Source: Muscardinus avellanarius (taxonomy: Eukaryota > Chordata > Mammalia > Rodentia > Gliridae). From it: a stretch of DNA of 64,000 nt. The stretch lies in assembly GCA_963383645.1 (NCBI GenBank), contig OY726559.1, positions 115,052,441 through 115,116,440 on the forward strand, in the 5' to 3' direction. Numbering within the stretch: the first letter of the stretch is position 1; every line of letters starts with the position of its first letter. Shown here piece by piece: positions 24,886 to 36,959 of this stretch. The translations under genes were made by a program, and so were the position numbers. Below the pieces are notes generated by a model. That model did no database searches. It was not told the origin of the DNA and worked only from the letters and a program-made list of their open reading frames with translations.

Positions 24886-27800
24886 CCCTAACTCTCACAT
24901 ATTAGGGAAAGCATCTGATTTCTTATTTTTTGTGACTGACTAATCTCACTTAGCATAATGTCCTCCAGTTCCATCCATTTCCCTGAAAATGATGTAGTTG
25001 AGTTTTTTTTGATGGCTGAGTAAAATTCCATTGTGTACATATCCCACAGTTTTGTAATCCATTCATCTGTTGATGGACATCTTGGCTGGTTCCATAGTTT
25101 GGCTATGGTGAATTGTGCAGCTATGAACATAGATACACATGCATTCGTTTGGTAGTTTGGTTTCTTTTCTTTTGGGTAGATACCCAGAAGTGGTATTGCT
25201 GGATCATATGGTAGATTTGTTCCCATTCTTCTGAGGATTCTCCATACTGTTTTCCAAAGTGGTTGCACTAATGTGCAATCCCACCAACAATGTCTTAGAG
25301 TTCCCTCTTCTCCACATCCTCGCCAGCATCTGTTGTTGTTTGTGTTTTGAATGACTGCCATTCTAGTTGGAGTTAGGTGAAATCTCAGGGTAGTTGTGAT
25401 TTGCATCTCTCTGATTGCCAATGATGTTGAGCATTTTTTCATGCATTTATTGGCCATTTGAATTTCTTCTTTTGTGAAGTGTCTATTTAGTTCCTTTGCC
25501 CATTTTGTTATTGGATGCTTTGTTTTCTTAGTGTTGAGTTTCTTGAGTTCTCTGTATATTCTAGGTATTAGTCCTCTATCGGAGGGGTAGGTGGCAAAAA
25601 TCTTCTCCCATTCAGTTGGCTCTCGATTGAGGTTCTTGATAGTTTCCTTTGCTGAACAGAAGCTCTTCAGTTTCATGCAATCCCATGTATTGATTCTCCT
25701 TTTAATTTGTTGTGCCTTTGGGGTCTTATTGAGGAAATGTTTGTCTGTGCCTATGTGTTGTAGTGTTGGACCTATGCCCTCTTCAAGGAGCTTCAAAGTC
25801 TCTGGTTTAATTTCCAAGTCTTTGATCCATCGTGAGTTGACTTTTGTAGAGGGTGAAAAAGTGGGATTAATTTCCAATTTTCTGCATATGGTTAACCAGT
25901 TTTGCCAACACCATTTGTTGAAGAGGATATCTTTTTTCCAGTGTATGTTTTTGGCTCCTTTGTCAAAAATCAATTGGCTGAAAGTGTGTGGACTTGTTTC
26001 TGGGTCTTCTATTCTGCTCCATTGGTTTATATATCTGTTCTTTTGCCAGTACCATGCTGTTTTTATTACAATGGCTTTGTAGTATAGTTTAAAGTCAGGT
26101 ATTGTGATTCTTCCTGCGTGGTTTTTGTTGCTGAGAACTACCTTGGCTATTCTGGGCTTTTTGTTATTCCAGATAAATTTAAGGACTGATTTTTCTATGT
26201 CTGTGAGGAATGATCTTGGTAGTTTAGTGGGCATTGCGTTAAATCTGTAGATCGCTTTTGGGAGGATGGCCATTTTAATGATATTTATTCTGCCAATCCA
26301 TGAACATGGAAGGTCTTTCCATCTTCTAAGATCTTCTTCGATTTCTTTTTTCAGTGTTTTATAATTTTCTTTGTAGAGATCTTTTAACTCCTTGGTCAAG
26401 TTTATTCTGAAGTATTTTATTTTCTTGTGGGAAATCCTGAGTGGAAGTGTTTTCTGAATTTCTTTTTCAGTGGATTTATGGTTGGTGTACAGGAAAGCTT
26501 CTGATTTTTTAAGATTGATTTTGTATCCAGATACTTTGCTGAATTTGTTGATCAGTTCTATAAGCCTTTTGGTTGAGTTTGTTGGGTTTTCTAAATATAG
26601 TATCATGTCATCTGCAAATAGTGAAAGCTTGAGTTCTTCTTTTCCTAGTTGTACTCCTTTGATTTCCTTTTCTTGCCTTACTGCTCTGGCTAGAGTCTCT
26701 AGTACTATATTGAAGAGAAGTGGTGATAGTGGACATCCTTGTCTCGTTCCAGTTTTTAGGGGGAATTCTTGAAGTTTTTCCCCATTTAATATGATGTTGG
26801 CAGTAGGCTTATTGTAGATTGCCTTAATAATGTTGAGAAATGTTCCTTCTATTCCAATTCTCTGCAGCGTTTTTTATCATAAATGGATGTTGGATTTTAT
26901 CAAATGCTTTTTCAGCGTCTATTGAGATGATCATGTGATTTTTGTCTTTGATTCTGTTTATATGATGAATTACATGGATTGATTTTCATATATTGAACCA
27001 GCCTTGCATCACTGGGATGAACCCTACCTGGTCATGGTGAATGATTTTCTTGATGTGGTTTTGAATGTGTGTTGCTAGTATTTTGTTTAATAGTTTTGCA
27101 TCCAAGTTCATCAGAGATATAGGCCCATAGTTTTCCTTCCTTGAACTGTCTTTATTCGGTTTGGGTATTAGTGTGATGTTGGCTTCATAGAATGTATTTG
27201 GGAGAGTCCCGGTTTTTTCTATTTCCCGAAATAGTTTGAGTAGTATTGGAGTTAGCTCTTCTATAAAGGTTTTATAGAATTCACTTGGGAAACCATCTGG
27301 TCCTGGGCTTTTCTTTGATGGTACGCTCTTTATTGCTGTTTCAGTCTCTTTGATTGTTTTTGGTTGGTTTAAGTGTTCTATATCTTCTTGACTCAGTTTA
27401 GGAAGGTTGTATTTATCTAGGAAGTTGTTGATTTCCTCCAGATTTTCCAATTTGTTGGAGTATAGTTTTTCAAAGTAGTTTCTGATAATCCTCTGGATTT
27501 CTACACTGTCAGTAGTAATGTCTCCTTTTTCATCCCTTATCCTCATAATTTGGGTTGATTCTCTCTTTTTTTTAGTTAGGTTGGCCAGTGGTTTATCAAT
27601 CTTGTTAATTTTTTCAAGAAACCAGCTTTTGGTTTTGATTTTCTGTATTGTTTTTTATTCTCTATTTCGTTAATTTCTGCTCTAATTTAAATAATTTCCC
27701 GTCTTCTGCTGGCTTTGGGGTTCAATTGTTCCTGCTTTTCAAGGGCTTTTCGAGGGTGTGTCGTTAGGCTATTTATTTGAAGATTTTCTGTTTTTCTTAT

Positions 27801-28713
27801 GTGAGCACTCAGTGCTATAAATTTTCCTCTTAATACTGCCTTCAAAGTGTCCCAGCAGTTTTGATATGTTGTATCTTTATTTTCATTTGTTTCTAGAAAT
27901 TTCTTGATTTCACCTCTTACATCTTCTATGACCCATTCTTCATTCAGAAGTCTGGTGTTCAGTATCCACATGTTTATGTTGTTTCTCTGGGTCTTCTTAT
28001 AGTTGATTTCTAGTTTCATTCCATTATGGTCTGAAATGACACAGGGAAGTATGTAACATTTTTTAAATTTGCTAGTGCTCATTTTGTGTCCCAGGATGTG
28101 ATATTTTGGAGAAGGTTCCGTGAGCAGCTGAAAAAAATGTAAACTCCGCTGTAGTTGGGTGAAATATTCTATATGTGTCCAACAGGTCCATTTGGTTAAT
28201 GGTGTTCTTTAGTTCTGAGGCATCTTTACTGACCCTTTGTCTGGAAGATCGGTCTAGTATTGTGAGAGGTGTGTTGAAGTCTCCCAGTATTATTGTGTTG
28301 GGATTTATGTGTGACTTCATGTCAAAAAGAGTTTGATTTATGAAAGTAGCTGCCCCTATGTTTGGGACATAGATGTTGATTATTGTTATTTCCTCTTGCT
28401 GGACTATTCCTTTTACCAGTAAAATGTGACCTTCTTTGTCTCTTCTAATAAGTTTGGGTTTGAAGTCTAACTTGTCTGATATCATAGTTGCTACTCCTGC
28501 TTGTCTTCGAGTACCATTAGTATGGATTACCTTGCTCCAGCCCTTTACCTTGAGTTTGTTCCTATCTTTACTTGTAAGGTGTGTTTCTTGTAAGCAGCAG
28601 ATGGATGCATTCTGGCTTTTAATCCATTTTGCCACTTTATGTCTTTTTATTGGGGAGTTGAGGCCATTTACATTCAGTGTGATTATAGAGAGATAATTTT
28701 TAATTCCCAACAT
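24886..28713 (-). pseudogene. LINE-1 ORF2 remnant (endonuclease, reverse transcriptase, C-domain)
   Basis: The ORF2 product is the L1 endonuclease and reverse transcriptase. The endonuclease start with NVNGLN, QETH and GDFN motifs is at 28072-28713. The RT core with FADD lies at 26607-26618. The cysteine-rich C-terminal domain ([18 protein letters not shown]) lies within 24888-26606. Breaks seen include a frameshift near 28085, an in-frame TAA near 27688, a TGA in place of an expected Arg codon (probable CpG decay) near 26985, and a one-base A insertion in an A-run near 26871-26876. The element cannot encode a working protein. Confidence 0.9.
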
Positions 28714-28758
28714 GTTAAGATCTTATTTCTGTTTGAGATACTGTTTATTATTCTTTGC

Positions 28759-29900
28759 TTAGTTGTCTGCTGGATGGGAATTCTTGTTTCTTTGGTTCTG
28801 GCTTGTATTACCCATTTCCTCTTTGCAGTTAATCTCCTTGAGTATTTTCTCTAGCGCTGGTTTTGAAGACATAAATTCCTTCAGTTTCTGTTTGTCATGG
28901 AAGCTTCTTATTTCCCCATCTAATCTGAAAGATAGTTTTGCTGGGTAGGAAATTTTGGGCTGGAAGTTGTTTTCTTTCAGAGTTTGGAATATGTTACTCC
29001 ATGCCCTTCTGGCTTTCATGACTTGGTTTGGGAAGTCTGGAGTGATTCTAATTGGTTTGCCTCTGAATGTCACATGGCCTTTTGTTTTTGTTGCCTTTAA
29101 GATTCTCTCCTTGGCTTCCACATTAGTCATTTTGACAATTATGTGGCGTGGGGATCTTCTTCTCTGATCCTGTCTAAAGGGAGTTCGATATGTTTCCTGG
29201 ACCTGTGTATCGACCTCTTGCTCTATACTTGGGAAATTTTCGGCTATTACTTCCTTGAAGAGATTATTAATCCCTTTGGTTTCACCTTCTTTTCCCTCCT
29301 CTATTCCAATTATTCTTAGGTTAGCTCTCTTAAAATGGGCCCATATTTCTTCAATGTCAGATTCCTGCTGTTGGATTTTTTTTTCTTTTTTTTTTTCCTT
29401 TTTTTTTTTTTTTTTTTTTTTTGGTGGTACTGGGGTTCCTGGAAGCCCTTCTACCTCTGGGCTACACTCCCAGACCTATTTTTTTTAGATTTTTGAAACA
29501 GGGTCTCTTACGCCAGTGCGGCTGGCTTCGAACCTGCGCGATCCTCCTGTCTCCGCCTCCCAAGCGCGGGGATTACAAGCGTGCGCCACCACGCCCGGCT
29601 TTTTTTTTCTAAATTAGAAACTATGCGTTCATTTTTGGAGTGATCATCTTCAAGAAGCGAGATTCTATTCTCCATGTGGTCTAATCTGTTGTTTATACTT
29701 TGAATTGAGGCCTTTATTTCAATGATTGCATCCTTTATCTCTTTTTGACTCTCTCTGAATGCTTTTCGAAAGTCCTCTATTATTTCTAAAGTTATTTTCC
29801 TGATTTGATCTTCTAGAGATCTCTGGATTTGTGTGTTATCAGATTCTGATGTTGTGGGGTTGTGGGCATTCACTGCTCCATTGTTATTTCTCTTTCCCAT
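28759..29900 (-). pseudogene. LINE-1 ORF1 remnant split by a SINE
   Basis: The ORF1 product is the L1 RNA-binding chaperone. The N-terminal part (from Met at 29900: coiled-coil-like with ENRISLLEDD) and the C-terminal RNA-binding part (28759-29396, with REKR-like ARRAWSNIF and YPAKLSF motifs) are in good condition. They are separated by a minus-strand type-C SINE at 29397-29600. Apart from this insertion no stop was noticed in the ORF1 frame. Confidence 0.85.
29397..29601 (-). repeat. Type-C SINE inserted in LINE-1 ORF1
   Basis: The copy is nearly intact: T-run, GGTGGTACTGGGGTTCC, TGGAAGCCCTTCTACC, GGCTACACTCCCAGACC, then the short CTTACGCCAGTGCGGCTGGC middle and the CGCGGGGATTAC left monomer. 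It has the same orientation as its host L1. It lies within a poly-T-rich stretch, so the target-site duplication is hard to define. It must be younger than the L1 insertion. Confidence 0.88.
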
Positions 29901-30254
29901 GATTTTGGAAGTTTGTGCCTTCTCTGGGTTCTTCCCTGGGTCACTACGAGTTTACTTAAGGTGCTCTGGATCTCGAGTCTGTGGTATCTCAGTCACCATT
30001 ACTCCTTTACTGGGTTGTATCACAAAATCTCAGACCCAAGGAGTCAATCGAGGCTGCTTAGACCATGGGGGATGCCAAGTTGGGCATTCTCCAGCGGGGA
30101 GTTGTGACTGTGGTGTGATATCTCTGCCACCACCACTCCCCCACTGGGTTGCACTGCTAAAATCTCCGACCCAGGGAGACTATCTGCGCAAGTCCCTGGG
30201 AGTGCAGTACTGGGATTTCTCCCCTAGGGTCCACAGTTTGACTCACGGTTGTTG

Positions 30255-30960
30255 AGTGCGCTGATGGAGCTGTAGTGGACTCGGTGGATTCGCAGCTGCC
30301 GCCACTGGCAATATGGTACCACTGCCATGTCCTCGGCCGTGAGGCTGGCGTATTTCTTCTCTGGTTTTGAGTTCCTCTCTGAGTCCCTGCCAGGTGTGCA
30401 GTGCCCGGCCCTTGAGAGCTTTAGATGTTCCCTGCGCCGAAAAAACTTCTGACTGCCACCCGGTTGTTCAGCAACTGCTCACCTCGGCTCGCTGTCCACC
30501 CCTCCTCTCTGGAGCCTGGTGGCTGATTGAGTGCGTTGGTCTTCAGCCGTCCGGTGAACTCACTGCTGCTGCCAGCACTAAGGCGCTGCTGCCGCGTCCT
30601 CGGCCGTGAGGTTGGTGTAGTTCTTCTCTGGTTTTGAGCTCCACTGAGTCCCTGCGGGGTGTGCTGATCCCGGCCCTTGGGAGCTTTAGACGCTCCTTGC
30701 GCTGAAAAAACTTCTGACTGCTGCCCGGCTGTTCAGCAGCTGCTCACCTCGGCTCGCTGTCCACCCCTCCTCTCTGGCGCCTGGTGGCTGGTTGAATGCA
30801 TTGGTCTAGAGCCGTTCGGTGAAATCGCCGCTGCCACCGGCAGTAAGGTGATACTGCTGTGTCCTAGGCCGCGAGGCTGGCGTACCTCCTCTCTGGATTT
30901 GAGCTCCGTTCTGAGTCTCCCTCCTCTCTGGAGCCTGGTGCTATAGCCCGTGCCTCTCCA
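30255..30960 (-). repeat. Tandem ~267-bp monomers in the LINE-1 5' UTR
   Basis: The block that starts CTCTGGTTTTGAG at 30360 repeats from 30627 with about 85-90 percent identity by eye. Shared stretches include AAAAAACTTCTGACTG and CTCACCTCGGCTCGCTGTCC. A further partial unit lies on the left (from about 30255) and a truncated unit on the right (CTCTGGATTTGAGC at about 30890). Tandem promoter monomers are a known design of rodent L1 5' UTRs. Confidence 0.75.
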
Positions 30961-31194
30961 TGCCGCGGCTCCGGCCGCTCCGTGCCGCGGCACTTCGGGC
31001 TGGTTTCTTTCTGGTGTCTCGTTCTTCCAGCCCTCTTTTTCTCTGTCCCTTGTATTTACAGTTTTTATTTCTTTGCTGGTGGTGTTTTCTGGCTCTGAAA
31101 GGCGTTGGTTTTGTGGTAATAGAGATCGATTGTTAGCGGGACTTGTAAGTGCCCCTTTTCTCCATCGCCATCTTCCCGGAAGTCCCCACATTAT

Positions 31195-32106
31195 TATTTT
31201 ATATTATTTTATGGTACTGGGGATGGACTCCAGGGGCATTCCACCTTTGAGTTATACCCCTGGCTCTATTTTATTTTATTTATTTATTTTATTGTGGTAC
31301 TAGAGATTAAACCCAGAGGCATTCTATCTCTAAGTTATATTCCCAGCCCATTTTTTTTTTATTCTTTATTTTGACAGGGTCTCACTAAGTTGTGGAAGTT
31401 TCTGAGGTTTGTTTTTGTGGAAGTTTCTGAGGTTTGTTTCTGAGGTTGGCCTCGAACCTGTGATCCTCCTGTCTTAGCTTCCTAAGTACCGGGATTACAA
31501 TCATGTACCAGTGGGTAAGCCCAGTTAAAGCTTATGAAATATAGCCAGGCATGATAGTAGATACCTGGAATCCCAGTGCTTGGGAGGCTGAGATAGGAGG
31601 ATCACAGGTTCAACGACAGCCTCCTCAACATAGGGAGACCCTGGCATAGAGTATCCCTGGGTTCAGTCCCTAGTACCCAAAAGGAAAAAAACAAAAACAA
31701 CTTTCTAAGCTGGGTGTGGTGACTCATACTTATAATCCCAGTACTTTGGAGGCTGAGATAGGAGGATTGTGGTTCACAGACAGCCTCAACTATTTAGTGA
31801 GGTCCTTTGCAACTCAGTGAGACCAAAATAAAGAATAAAAAATAGGGCCGGGCGTGGTGGCACACACTTGTAATCCCTGTGCTTGGTAGGCAGAGACAGA
31901 GACAGGAGGATCATACCAGTTTGAAGCCAACCTTGCTGGCTTAAGAGACCCTGTTTCCAAATTTAAAAAAATATATAAAATAGGTCTGAGAGTATAGCCC
32001 AGAGGTAAAAGGGTTCCATTCCCAGTACCACCAAAAAAAAAAAAAAAAAAAAAAAATAGGGTTGTGGGTGTAGCTCAGAGGTAGAATGCCCCTGGGTTCT
32101 ATCCCC

Positions 32107-32135
<29 letters not shown>
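31195..32135. repeat. SINEs and (CA)n downstream of CREB3L4
   Basis: Worn minus-strand SINEs lie at about 31195-31515. Plus-strand copies follow at 31540-32110, including a type-C-like copy near 31850-32058. The tail ends in a (CA)n run at 32110-32138, immediately before the CREB3L4 3' end. Confidence 0.8.
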
Positions 32136-32138
<3 letters not shown>

Positions 32139-32150
32139 CTTTCCAGAAAG

Positions 32151-32156
32151 TTTATT
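32151..32156 (-). terminator. CREB3L4: CREB3L4 polyadenylation signal AATAAA
   Basis: TTTATT on the plus strand is AATAAA on the minus strand, about 190 bases past the CREB3L4 stop codon. The cleavage site would fall at the edge of the neighbouring (CA)n tract. Confidence 0.75.
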
Positions 32157-32345
32157 TTGTAGTCAAAACTTCTGTTTGCCCAACCCTATCCCCATAGAAG
32201 AAATCAAATCACAGATACATAACAAAAGTGTTGGAAGTGCCAACTTAGGTGTCCTGAAGTGACTCGGGGGCAAAGACACACCACGGGTGGGGAGCAGGGG
32301 CGGGTGGGGAGCAGGGGCGGCAGGCAGCGTGCAGGGGGGGAGGGC

Positions 32346-32958
32346 TCACATCTCGTCCGAGCGCAGCACGGCTCTCAGGCGCCTGCTGGACCCCGTCTTC
32401 ACTCCCGTCTTCTGGAGCACAGTCCCCGCTGAGCCGTTAGCACTCGGGGCTCCACGGGGCTCCCCCAGTCTGGACTCCACCGCTGGAGTGTCTAGATGTT
32501 CAGTCCTGTCCTTGTGGGTCAAGATGTTTCTGGAAATCACTGCCAGGTGAAGGAGGAACAGGAGAGCGTTCCTTTGGCTGGCTGGGGACCCTAGTCAGGA
32601 TCCACAGGGCGCTCCCAATTTTTTTTTGTACTAGGGATTGAACCCAGGTGTACTCTACCTCTGAGCTATACCTCAGCCTTATTTATGGGGCGGGGGCACT
32701 GAGAATGGAACCCAGGGGCATTCTCCCTCCAAGCTACACTCCCAGCCCTATTTTAGTTTTTATTTTAAAATAGGGTCTCAGCTGGGCGTGGTGGCGCACA
32801 CTTATAATCCCAGCATTTTGTGAGGTTGAGACAGGAGGATCGTGGTTCGCGGGCAGCCTCAGTACTTAGGCCTTTTGCGACTAACTTAGTGAGACCCTGT
32901 TTTGGCTGAAGGCGTAGCTTGGAGGTAGAATGCTCCTGGGTTCTGTCCCCAGTACCAT

Positions 32959-32990
<32 letters not shown>

Positions 32991-34725
32991 CATGGTCTCA
33001 GTAGGTTAATGAGTCTCACTACTTGCTGAGGCTGTCCTCAAACCTGCATCCTCCTGTCTCAGCCTCTCAAGTACTGGGATTACAAGCCTATGCCACCACG
33101 CCCAGCTCCTATTTTTGTGTGTGTGTGGTGCTGGGGTGGAGCCCAGGGGCTTTCTACCTCCGGGCTACACCCCCAGCCCTGTTTTATACTTTATTTGAAA
33201 CAGGGTCTCACTGAGTTGCCGAGAGCCTCACTCAGTAGCCGAGGCTGGCTTCGAACCTGCGCCATCCTCCTGTCTCAGCCTCCCAAGGGCAGGGATCACA
33301 AGCGCCGGCAGCACGCCCGGCTCTCTATTTTGTTTTCAACTTGGAAGCAAGGTGTCCCTACATTGCTGAGACTGGCTTTGAACCTGCCATCCTCCTGGCT
33401 CAGCCTTCCGGGTAGTAAGATCACAGGCAGGAGTCACCACACCTGGTTTATTTTTTAAATTTTGAAACAGGGTCTCACTAAATGGCTGAGGCTGGCCTCA
33501 AACCTGCCATCTTCCTGTCTCAAAGAGACTGGGATTACAGGTGTGCACCCCCAGACCCAGCCTCTCCCACTTCTTCTTTTTCTTTTTCTTTTTTTTTCTT
33601 TCTTTTTTTTTTTTTTTTTTTTTTGGTACTGGGAATGGAACCCAGGGGCATTCTTCCTCCAAGCTACAACCCTAGACCTATTATTTATTTGTTTGTTTGT
33701 TTGTTTGTTTATTTATTTATTTATTTTGCAGTACTGGGGATGGAACTCAGGGGCATTATACCTCTAAGCTACACCCCCAGCCCTATTTTTTATTCTTTAC
33801 TTTGAAACAGGGTCTCACTAAGTTGCTGAGAGCCTCACTAAGTAGCTGAGGCTGACTTCGAACCTGCGCGATCCCCCAGTCTCGGCCTCCCAAATGCTGG
33901 GATGACAAGCGTTCGCCACCAGGCCTGGCTCTCTCCCACTCCTTGACCACGTGAACCTGAAGGAGCCCCCTGCTCAGCGGGGGAGCCTCTCACCTCCATG
34001 AGGCTGGTAATCCTCGGGCCCAGCTTCCCGTCGACCCTGAAAGGGGCTGAAGCTGGGCACGATGACGAGAGCCAGGGAAAACAGGAGGATCTGGAGGTGA
34101 GCAAGGTGACCCTTGGGTTGTGGGGACAGCGAGGAGGGGAGCCGGGGACAGTGAGCCGGGGCAGCTGGGGCTGTGAGGAGGGAGGGGCAGGGAAGGCGGA
34201 GGGGCTGGGAGAGAGGGGAAGTAGACCCAGGTACCAGGACCACGGTGCTGGTCTGAGCAGCTTTGTTGGAGGTTTGAGTGATGAGCGCCTGCAGCTGGCG
34301 GAGCTGAGCCACCAAGGAGCTGGGGAAAGAGGAATGAGGAGTTAGGATCTTCTGGGGACAGGGGCCCAGGAGTGATGGCCCTAAGCCGGGCGTGGTGGCA
34401 CACTTGGGAAGCTGAGACGGGAGGATCATGCAGGTTCGAAGCCAGCCTCAGCTACTTAGTGAGGCCCTTTGCAACTCAGTGAGACCCCGTTTCTAAAAAT
34501 AAAGAATAAAAAATAGGGCTGGGGATGTAACTCAGAGGTAGAATGCCCCTGGGTCCCATTCCCAGTACTGCAAATAAAATAAAATAAAATAAAATAAAAT
34601 AAAATAAAATAAAATAAAATAAAAATAGGAGACTGGGGGTGTAGCTCAGAGGTAGACTTGCCCCTGGATTCCATCCGTAGTGCCACAAAACAAAAGATGA
34701 CACCCCTGCATGTTGCACCCCCACT

Positions 34726-34777
<52 letters not shown>

Positions 34778-36520
34778 GCACTCACATGTTATGCCTCTCC
34801 AGCTCCTGGACTTTTTTCTGAAGTTCCTGGTTCTGAGCCGAACAGGCTGCCACTCTAGGGGGCGTGGAGGCAGGACAGATGAGGCTTGGCCGCCATGCCT
34901 GCCCCGTGCCCGCTCTGCCTGCCTTGGGAGCGAGGGGACCTGCAGGGCCCCTGGGAGCCAGATCCCCAAGCCCAAGTACCTGCTCTCCAGCCCATCGATG
35001 TATTCCTTCTTCCGCCGCCGGCTGTCCTGAGCCGACCGCTTGTTCCGGATTTTCCTCCTGACTTTTTTGAGGACCCTCTCCTCGGCCTGGAGGCACAGGG
35101 CGTATCAGCGTCCTGGGGGCCCTTAGCCCCCAGCCTCTCCTGCTCTTCCCCAACCTGGAGGCCAGGGTGGGTTTGGGGAGGGCCTTACCTTGGTGAGGGG
35201 CAGGTGAGAAGGCAGAGCGACTCCTTCCTGCCCCAGCAGACGCTTCTCCTCATCTGTCAGGAACAGGGCTTGACAGGGCAGCTGGAGGAAGACGGTGAGA
35301 TGGGGGGAGAAGGGCGCCCCATCCCCATGCCAGTGCTCCCCCATGCCTCTATAGGCCTTCTGAATGGTGACTTTTTTTTTTTTCTTTCTTTCTTTCTTTC
35401 TTTCCTTACTTACTTATGGATGGGACCCAGGGGCATTCTACCTCCAAGTGATGCGTCAGCCCTATTTTTTAAAATATTTATTTATTTATTACAGTATTGG
35501 GAATGGAACTCAGGGACATTCTACCTCTGAGCTCCACCACCAGCCCAATTTTTTATATTTTATTTTGAAACAGGGTCTCACTGACTTGCAAAGGGCCTCG
35601 CTAAGTAGCTGAGGCTGTCCGTGAACCACAATCCTCCTGTGTCAGCCTCCTGAATGCTGTGATTACAAGCGTGAGCCACCATGCCTGGCTCTATTTTTAT
35701 ATTTATTTGAAAACAGAGTCTCACTAAGCTGCTGAGAGCCTCATTAAGTAGCTGAGGTTGGCTTCAAAACTGCAAGATTCTCCTGTCTCAGCCTCCCAAG
35801 TATTGGGATTACAAGCGTGCGCCACCACGCCCGCCTCTGACTTTATTTCTTATTTGGAAACAAGGTCTGACTAGGTGGATGAGAGTCTCACTACTTGCTG
35901 AGGCTGTCCTCGAACCTGCGATCCTCCTGTCTCAGCCTCCCAAGTACAGAGATTACAGGTTGTGCCACCAGGCTCGGCTGACAGTTTCCTATCTGTACCA
36001 GCAGTAGCTCCAGTTTGAGGAAAGCTAAGGGCAGAGACTGGCTTCAGATGGGATCGGGGCCCAAGCCACAGCGCACTCCTGAGACTGAAGAAAGAGAGGA
36101 TGTGGTTTTGTCGTATCTGGTCCAAGGACATAGCATTCTGAGCCGGCTCTGGTCCCTGCTCCCCGAACATGGCTGCCTCTGAAGAGGACCTGTGGCCTTC
36201 GCTCCAGTGGGGTTTGCTAGCTTACTCTCCTTTCCATAGCAGGGAAAAGATTAGGCTATTCGTTTCCAGTTGCCAGAGCTTGTTATCCCGTCAGCCACAG
36301 GGGCAGGCAGCCTGGAATGGAGCTCTAGGGTCTGAGCTCCATCTTTCAGGCTGAGACCTGTCCCCTCCCAGACAAGAAACTCCCCAAGGGCAGCCAAGCT
36401 TGGGGCGGTCGACCTCAGCCCATCGCCAAGTGACCTGCTTTCTCTCTAGCATCCTTCTCCACAGATTTAGGCTTCACTTTGTGACCTAAAGAGATGTGCC
36501 TTATTTTTTTTCGTGTGTGT

Positions 36521-36578
<58 letters not shown>

Positions 36579-36633
36579 TACTGGGAATGGAATCCAGGGG
36601 TCTTCTACCTCCAGGCTACACCCCAGACCTATA

Positions 36634-36667
<34 letters not shown>

Positions 36668-36911
36668 GTTATTATTATTATTCTGGTGGTGGAACCCAGG
36701 GGCATTCGACCTCCAAGCTACACCATCTGCCCTATTTTTTATTCTTTATTTTGAAACAGGTCTCACCGAGTTGCAAAGGGCCTCACTAAGTAGCTGAGGC
36801 TGGCTGCGAACATCGAACTTCCTGTCTCAGCCACCTAAATGTTGGGATTACAAGTGTGCGCCAACACGCCCATCATCATCATCATCATCATCAATAATAA
36901 TAATAATAATA

Positions 36912-36959
<48 letters not shown>

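Larger units (their letters stand above)
24604..31189 (-). mobile_element. Near full-length LINE-1 retrotransposon (dead)
   Basis: A complete L1 lies on the minus strand. The 5' end at about 31189 reads GGGGACTTCCGGGAAGATGG and carries an AAGATGGCG YY1-type site, as in other full-length L1s. A GC-rich 5' UTR (about 29901-31189), ORF1 (about 28759-29900), ORF2 (about 24886-28713), a short 3' UTR and an A-tail follow. ORF1 is split by a SINE at 29397-29600. ORF2 holds several stops and frameshifts. The length without the SINE is about 6.4 kb. Clear target-site duplications were not seen. Confidence 0.93.

Noticed and set aside
24604..31189. The LINE-1 as a possibly active element
   Set aside because: ORF2 has several independent stops and frameshifts and ORF1 is split by a SINE, so it cannot encode its own machinery.
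36161..36354. Possible extra CREB3L4 exon starting at an ATG near 36169
   Set aside because: It lies on the plus strand, opposite to the gene, has no clear splice sites, and no recognised sequence. The CREB3L4 frame is complete without it.
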